Shown: in pieces, positions 6,118 through 9,199 of the stretch
Numbering within the stretch: the stretch's first letter is position 1
Layout of the letters: each line of letters opens with the position of its first letter
From: JAKFDK01 sp036676195
Lineage (GTDB): Bacteria > Bacillota > Sulfobacillia > Symbiobacteriales > ZC4RG38
Assembly: GCA_036676195.1 (NCBI GenBank)
Contig: JAKFDK010000090.1
Coordinates: 1-9,199 of the forward strand
DNA: 9,199 nucleotides
Reading direction: 5' to 3'
Notes under the pieces: model-generated
What the model saw: only the letters and a program-made list of their open reading frames with translations
Databases searched by the model: none
What the model was told of the DNA's origin: nothing
Program-made: the position numbers and the translations under genes

Positions 6118-6795
6118 ATGGACATCGCCGTGCCGGACATCGCTGCTCTGGACAATGCTCTGGCTGCGGTCTTCGGGCGCCCTTCCGAGGGCTGGCAGCC
6201 TTCCGATCCTCTGGTGAAACTGATCGAACGCGTCCTCGGGCAACGCACCACGCATGCCCATGTGCGCCGGGCGATGGCCAACCTCGAAGCCCATTGTGCC
6301 GGCTGGGCAGATGTGGCTGCCCTTTCGCATGACGTGCTGGCTGATCTTGTTCGCCCGGCCGGTCTGGCCCGGCAAAAGGCTGGCCGGATTCATGATCTAC
6401 TGGAGCGGATCCATTTGGAAACCGGGGCCTATTCGCTTCAGTGTCTTTACAGCATGGATAACCGCGGTGCCACCCGCTTTCTGCGCAGCCTGCCGGGGGT
6501 GGGTGCCCATACCGCCGCACTGGTGCTCCTGTTTGCCCTCGGCCGGCCCGGGGTCATGCCGGTGGAAAGCCACGTGCAGCGGGTCGCCCGGCGTCTGGGC
6601 TGGGCCGATCCGTCCGCCACCGCCCTGGTTGTGCAGCAGGCAGTAGAGCGGGCGGCGCCCGACCGTAACCTCATGGATCTGCATGTGAATCTGATTCGCC
6701 TGGGCCACCGGCACTGCGGCCCGGGGACGCCCGATTGCCCGGACTGCCCGGTGAGCGACCGGTGTGCGTCTGCCCGTCTGCAACCGTGGTGGTAA
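6118..6795 (+). CDS. Endonuclease III-like HhH-GPD DNA glycosylase with altered catalytic residues
   Basis: A 225-residue protein of the Nth/MutY superfamily, predicted to act on damaged or mismatched bases. It shows the six-helix core with LGQRTT (40-45), the helix-hairpin-helix LPGVGAHTA (125-133), and a C-terminal [4Fe-4S] motif CX6CX2CX5C (C200, C207, C210, C216). Two positions are odd. Endonuclease III has catalytic Lys in LPGVGxKTA and Asp in VDTH; here they are His131 and Glu150 (VESH). The missing Lys argues against a normal lyase activity, and Asp-to-Glu makes even glycosylase activity uncertain. The ATG at 6118 is preferred over an in-frame TTG at 6094 because AGAAAGG lies upstream at 6101-6107. 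It begins 33 nt after the Mo-hydroxylase small subunit on the same strand, so it is probably co-transcribed, with no obvious functional link. Confidence 0.88.
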   Translation: MDIAVPDIAALDNALAAVFGRPSEGWQPSDPLVKLIERVLGQRTTHAHVRRAMANLEAHCAGWADVAALSHDVLADLVRPAGLARQKAGRIHDLLERIHLETGAYSLQCLYSMDNRGATRFLRSLPGVGAHTAALVLLFALGRPGVMPVESHVQRVARRLGWADPSATALVVQQAVERAAPDRNLMDLHVNLIRLGHRHCGPGTPDCPDCPVSDRCASARLQPWW

Positions 6796-6817
6796 TCGGG
6801 CTGTCCCAGGGCTGGCA

Positions 6818-7504
6818 TCAGATGGACGGTGGCTGCCGCAACGGCGTGAAGAACTTCCGCAACTTGAGGGCCGACTCCGGATCGCCGCCGCGGATTTCCC
6901 GGTCACCGAGCGACAACACGTACCGTCCGGCCGCACCGCCGGGATGGTACACGGCAACCCAGTAGGTGCCGTCCGCCGGCAGCGTGATGCGGGCTGATTG
7001 GCGGCGCCAGTATGAGGTGCGGGTGTAAGGCTCAAAAAAGGTAGGGGCTTTTCCGGGTTTGGGCCCCAGGATGCGGACTCCGGCACCGGCGGGCCGAGCC
7101 ACCTTGTCGGGCAGATCACCCGCGGGCAGCCCGGGCCCCAGCAGTGCCACGGTGGGGGCGAATTTCTTCTGTCCGACAATCTGAGGAATCACCATCTCAA
7201 TCAGAACTTCCTGGTCTGTCCGGCCCGGGAAGGTGAAATAGTCCACATCGGCCGGACCCTGCAGAGTGGCATACAGCGCGGTGGAAACGGTGGGATCGGA
7301 AATCGGGTACGGTTGGGCGAGGGTGTGGTCCCGGTCCTCAAAAAATGGTTGATGCGCATCGGCACGTCCGACCGTCAGGGCCAGGATGACGATCACCGTG
7401 AGTGCGGATAGCACATAATAAGGCCGTGGCAACCGAATCCCCCGTTTCTTGATGCCAAAATGGCGGCACATGATCACAGCAGGTTCCCATAGGGGCCGCT
7501 TCAC
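6818..7504 (-). CDS. Exported or membrane-anchored protein of unknown function with PPC-like beta domain
   Basis: A 228-residue protein. After a basic N-terminus (KKRGIRLPR) comes a hydrophobic segment at about 30-46 and a possible signal peptidase site after ADA (48-50), so it is likely secreted or anchored outside the membrane. The rest is beta-rich. DVDYFTFPG (87-94) with a following VLIEMVIP strand, then DGTYWVAVY (178-186) and GRYVLSLGD (193-201), resemble the layout of bacterial pre-peptidase C-terminal (PPC) domains, which often bind surfaces or assist secreted enzymes. No catalytic motif is visible. The GTG start at 7504 has a GAGGA site upstream; an ATG at 7471 is an alternative and also keeps the hydrophobic segment. 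It converges with the glycosylase gene, the stops being 22 nt apart with no clear terminator between them. Confidence 0.78.
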   Translation of the reverse strand: MKRPLWEPAVIMCRHFGIKKRGIRLPRPYYVLSALTVIVILALTVGRADAHQPFFEDRDHTLAQPYPISDPTVSTALYATLQGPADVDYFTFPGRTDQEVLIEMVIPQIVGQKKFAPTVALLGPGLPAGDLPDKVARPAGAGVRILGPKPGKAPTFFEPYTRTSYWRRQSARITLPADGTYWVAVYHPGGAAGRYVLSLGDREIRGGDPESALKLRKFFTPLRQPPSI

Positions 7505-7574
7505 ATAAGGCTTCCTCGGCCGATGCCCCCTTAAACAGACTTTATCAGGCGGTGCTGCCTGACGTTGGATACAA

Positions 7575-7606
7575 GAATCCCCGCGGCGTGATCCCGCGGG
7601 GGATTC
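7575..7606 (-). terminator. GC-rich hairpin, likely terminator of the 141-residue gene
   Basis: GAATCCCCGCGG (7575-7586) faces CCGCGGGGGATTC (7594-7606): about 12 base pairs with one bulged base and a 7-nt loop. It lies 27 nt past the stop of the minus-strand gene at 7634. On that strand the stem is followed by TTGTATCC, only modestly U-rich, so termination may be imperfect. On the plus strand no gene ends here. Confidence 0.6.
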
Positions 7607-7633
7607 GTTTGATTCGGTTTGTCCGCCGGTGCC

Positions 7634-8059
7634 TCATTCCCGCGGGCGAAGCGGCGGTCCGCTCCAACCGTGCAGGTAGGTGCCCAGGAAGTACTCCACG
7701 GCCACTTCCCGGTCCCCATGGTCCAGTTGTGTCACCAGCCAGCGGTCCAGTCCGGCACCTTCAGCATTGGGCAGTTCAAAGCGCAGAACGACCATCAGCA
7801 GCACCCGCACCGGCGTATACAGAAAGACCAGGTCCCCGAGCAGGGTCAGGCAGGTTTCCGGCTCAAACAACCGAGGATCGCCGCCGGCGGCGTCCACCTG
7901 CGGGTGCCGCCCCCGGTAGTAGAGCGTGCGCCACTCCCATTCGCTGGAGCGCATCTCCATGCGGCTTTCGTATGGCAGCGGGACCCCAGTGGCCCGCTGT
8001 TCCCGGTGACCGGGGCCGGGAATCACCAGGCGTTTTCCGGGCGCGCGTTGCATCGGCAC
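7634..8059 (-). CDS. Hypothetical protein, 141 residues
   Basis: I do not recognise this family. The protein is mostly polar with a hydrophobic central stretch (LGDLVFLYTPVRVLLMVVL, about 74-92) that is broken by Arg and Pro and looks like buried strand or helix rather than a membrane span. The ends are rich in Arg, Pro and Gly. The N-terminus (about 1-60) includes WEWRTLYYRGR, the C-terminus DREVAVEYFLGTYLHGW. There is one Cys and no metal or nucleotide-binding motif. The GTG at 8059 is chosen as start because GTGAGGG lies 7 nt upstream. A TTG two codons earlier would touch that site. It points the same way as the exported-protein gene but the hairpin between them suggests separate transcripts. 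It is divergent from the serine hydrolase gene. Confidence 0.65.
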   Translation of the reverse strand: MPMQRAPGKRLVIPGPGHREQRATGVPLPYESRMEMRSSEWEWRTLYYRGRHPQVDAAGGDPRLFEPETCLTLLGDLVFLYTPVRVLLMVVLRFELPNAEGAGLDRWLVTQLDHGDREVAVEYFLGTYLHGWSGPPLRPRE

Positions 8060-8286
8060 GGCCAATCCCTCACTTCAGATCGTAAACTGGTCGGCATGGC
8101 GGCCGCAGGGTGCAGTTCCACCTTAGCATACGGGGACCGGTATTTACCAGTCGGGCGCCGCGGGGGACAGGAGCAGCCGCGCTGACCTGCCGGGTCATTT
8201 TTGGTCCAACCACAACTTTCTGAGCGGGGAAATCGTTATGGGCAGTGGACGATTTACAACGGTGTGCCGCTCGGGAGGGAAGACAC
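8060..8286. other. Divergent intergenic region with an imperfect dyad
   Basis: The gap separates the minus-strand hypothetical gene from the plus-strand hydrolase, so it should hold both promoters. I see no convincing -35/-10 pair on either strand; TATGCT near 8130 on the minus strand is at best a weak -10. ACCGGT-ATTT-ACCAGT (8136-8151) is a 6-4-6 dyad with one mismatch and might be a regulator site. Near the end GGGAGGG (8273-8279) is the hydrolase ribosome binding site. Overlapping open frames here look like chance. Confidence 0.4.
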
Positions 8287-9199
8287 GTGGTGGGGAAGTG
8301 GTGGCTATCAGGTTCCGTGCTGGCTCTGCTCATGCTCGGTTTGTCCTCACTCACAGTCGAACTGGGCCAGGCTTCGGCACCGAACGTTGACCGTACCGGA
8401 AACGCTGAACAGCATCTGCGGGATCACCTGGGTGCAACAACCCAGATCCCGCCGGCCAACCCGACCCCGCCCGCTCCGGCCGTGTCACAATCACCCGCGC
8501 CTGCCAGAGTTGTAGCCTCGGTTTCTCCCTGGGACCAACGGCGGGGTCTGCTGGCTGAAGCCGTCAGCCGAGCCATGCAGGACTTCCCCGGCCGGTACAG
8601 TGTGGTCGTTTACGACCTTTCCGAATCCAAGTATTGGGCGGTTGGCCCTGACGAGCGTTACCACCCGGCCAGCACCATAAAAATGCCGGTCGCCCTATAT
8701 GCCCTGGAGCAGTACCGGGCCGGCAAACTGAAGTGGCAACAGGGCATCGTTTACACCGAGGCCGACTTTGAGTCCCCCGGCGGCGGCGCCTTCGAGACCG
8801 CCCCCTTTGGCGGCGTCTACCCGGTGGAGAACCTGGTGGGCCGGGCCCTTCGCTACAGCAACAATGTGGCCGTCAACATGCTGGGCCGGCACCTGGGCTG
8901 GGAGAACGTTCGCGCCTGGACCCGCACCATCGACGGTGAACTGTACCGCCTGCCCGACAGCACGCCCGAGGTGACCGCCAAGTCCGAGCTGGGTTGGTGG
9001 CTCCACCTGAACAGGGTGTCTAAGGAGGATCCACTGAGCGCCGGACTAATTCTGCAGCCCCTGCGAGACGTCGCCTACCACGGCCGCATTGCCGCCGGAC
9101 TACCCGAGGGTGTCAAGTACCTGCACAAGTTTGGCTCCTATGACGGCAATAACCACGACGGGGGCATCATCTATACCGAGCGCCCCTACGTGCTGGTAG
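8287..9199 (+). CDS. Secreted serine hydrolase of the class A beta-lactamase / penicillin-binding fold, partial (C-terminus beyond right edge)
   Basis: 304 complete residues are visible. A signal peptide spans about 1-31 (WWLSGSVLALLMLGLSSLTV, small residues at QASA). A Pro/Ala-rich linker follows at about 57-77, then the hydrolase domain from about 90. Active-site motifs appear in the usual order: SxxK as S129-TI-K132 (PASTIKMP), SxN as S191-N-N193, and a KTG-like K281-F-G283. Class A beta-lactamases also need a Glu in an ExxxN omega loop; I cannot see one between SNN and KFG, so peptidoglycan peptidase or another hydrolase role is as likely as resistance. It acts outside the cytoplasmic membrane. 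The GTG at 8287 is chosen because GGGAGGG ends 7 nt upstream; GTG at 8290 is equally in frame. Confidence 0.85.
   Translation, partial: MVGKWWLSGSVLALLMLGLSSLTVELGQASAPNVDRTGNAEQHLRDHLGATTQIPPANPTPPAPAVSQSPAPARVVASVSPWDQRRGLLAEAVSRAMQDFPGRYSVVVYDLSESKYWAVGPDERYHPASTIKMPVALYALEQYRAGKLKWQQGIVYTEADFESPGGGAFETAPFGGVYPVENLVGRALRYSNNVAVNMLGRHLGWENVRAWTRTIDGELYRLPDSTPEVTAKSELGWWLHLNRVSKEDPLSAGLILQPLRDVAYHGRIAAGLPEGVKYLHKFGSYDGNNHDGGIIYTERPYVLV

Noticed and set aside
6796..6817. Bidirectional terminator between the converging glycosylase and exported-protein genes
   Set aside because: The 22-nt gap holds no convincing stem or T-run on either strand.

Overview
The window is roughly 60% GC by eye, gene-dense, and bacterial. 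Strong Shine-Dalgarno sites (one is a full AAAGGAGGTG), frequent GTG starts and a sigma-A-type promoter fit a high-GC Firmicute, perhaps a clostridial or Peptococcaceae-like anaerobe. No rRNA or other phylogenetic marker is present, so this is only a lean.

Region 1 (about 1-2310, minus strand) looks like a compact RiPP (ribosomally made, modified peptide) operon. Transcription starts at a near-consensus promoter (2281-2309) and runs leftward through a structured leader of about 105 nt. It then covers a 38-residue peptide gene (2052-2168), a radical SAM/SPASM enzyme (743-1960), and a cobalamin-binding radical SAM enzyme (731 to beyond the left edge). The peptide has no Cys, Tyr, Trp, Phe or His, which rules out the common thioether and aromatic cross-link chemistries. 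A perfect 16-bp inverted repeat (2001-2016 / 2210-2225) brackets the peptide gene, so either DNA inversion or alternative RNA folding could control it. This is the most interesting part of the window.

Region 2 (2441-6084, plus strand) encodes a three-subunit molybdenum hydroxylase of the xanthine dehydrogenase family in the order large (Mo cofactor), medium (FAD), small (2x[2Fe-2S]). The first two genes overlap by 20 nt and the third starts one base after the stop of the second. The substrate cannot be deduced. Directly downstream (6118-6795) is an endonuclease III-like HhH-GPD protein that keeps its [4Fe-4S] ligands but has His and Glu where the family has catalytic Lys and Asp.

Region 3 (6818-8059, minus strand) holds two genes of unknown function: an exported protein with a beta-rich domain, and a 141-residue soluble-looking protein. 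A strong GC-rich hairpin lies between them.

Region 4 (8287 to the right edge, plus strand) is the start of a secreted serine hydrolase of the class A beta-lactamase / penicillin-binding fold, cut off by the window.

No tRNA, rRNA, CRISPR array, insertion sequence or phage gene was seen.
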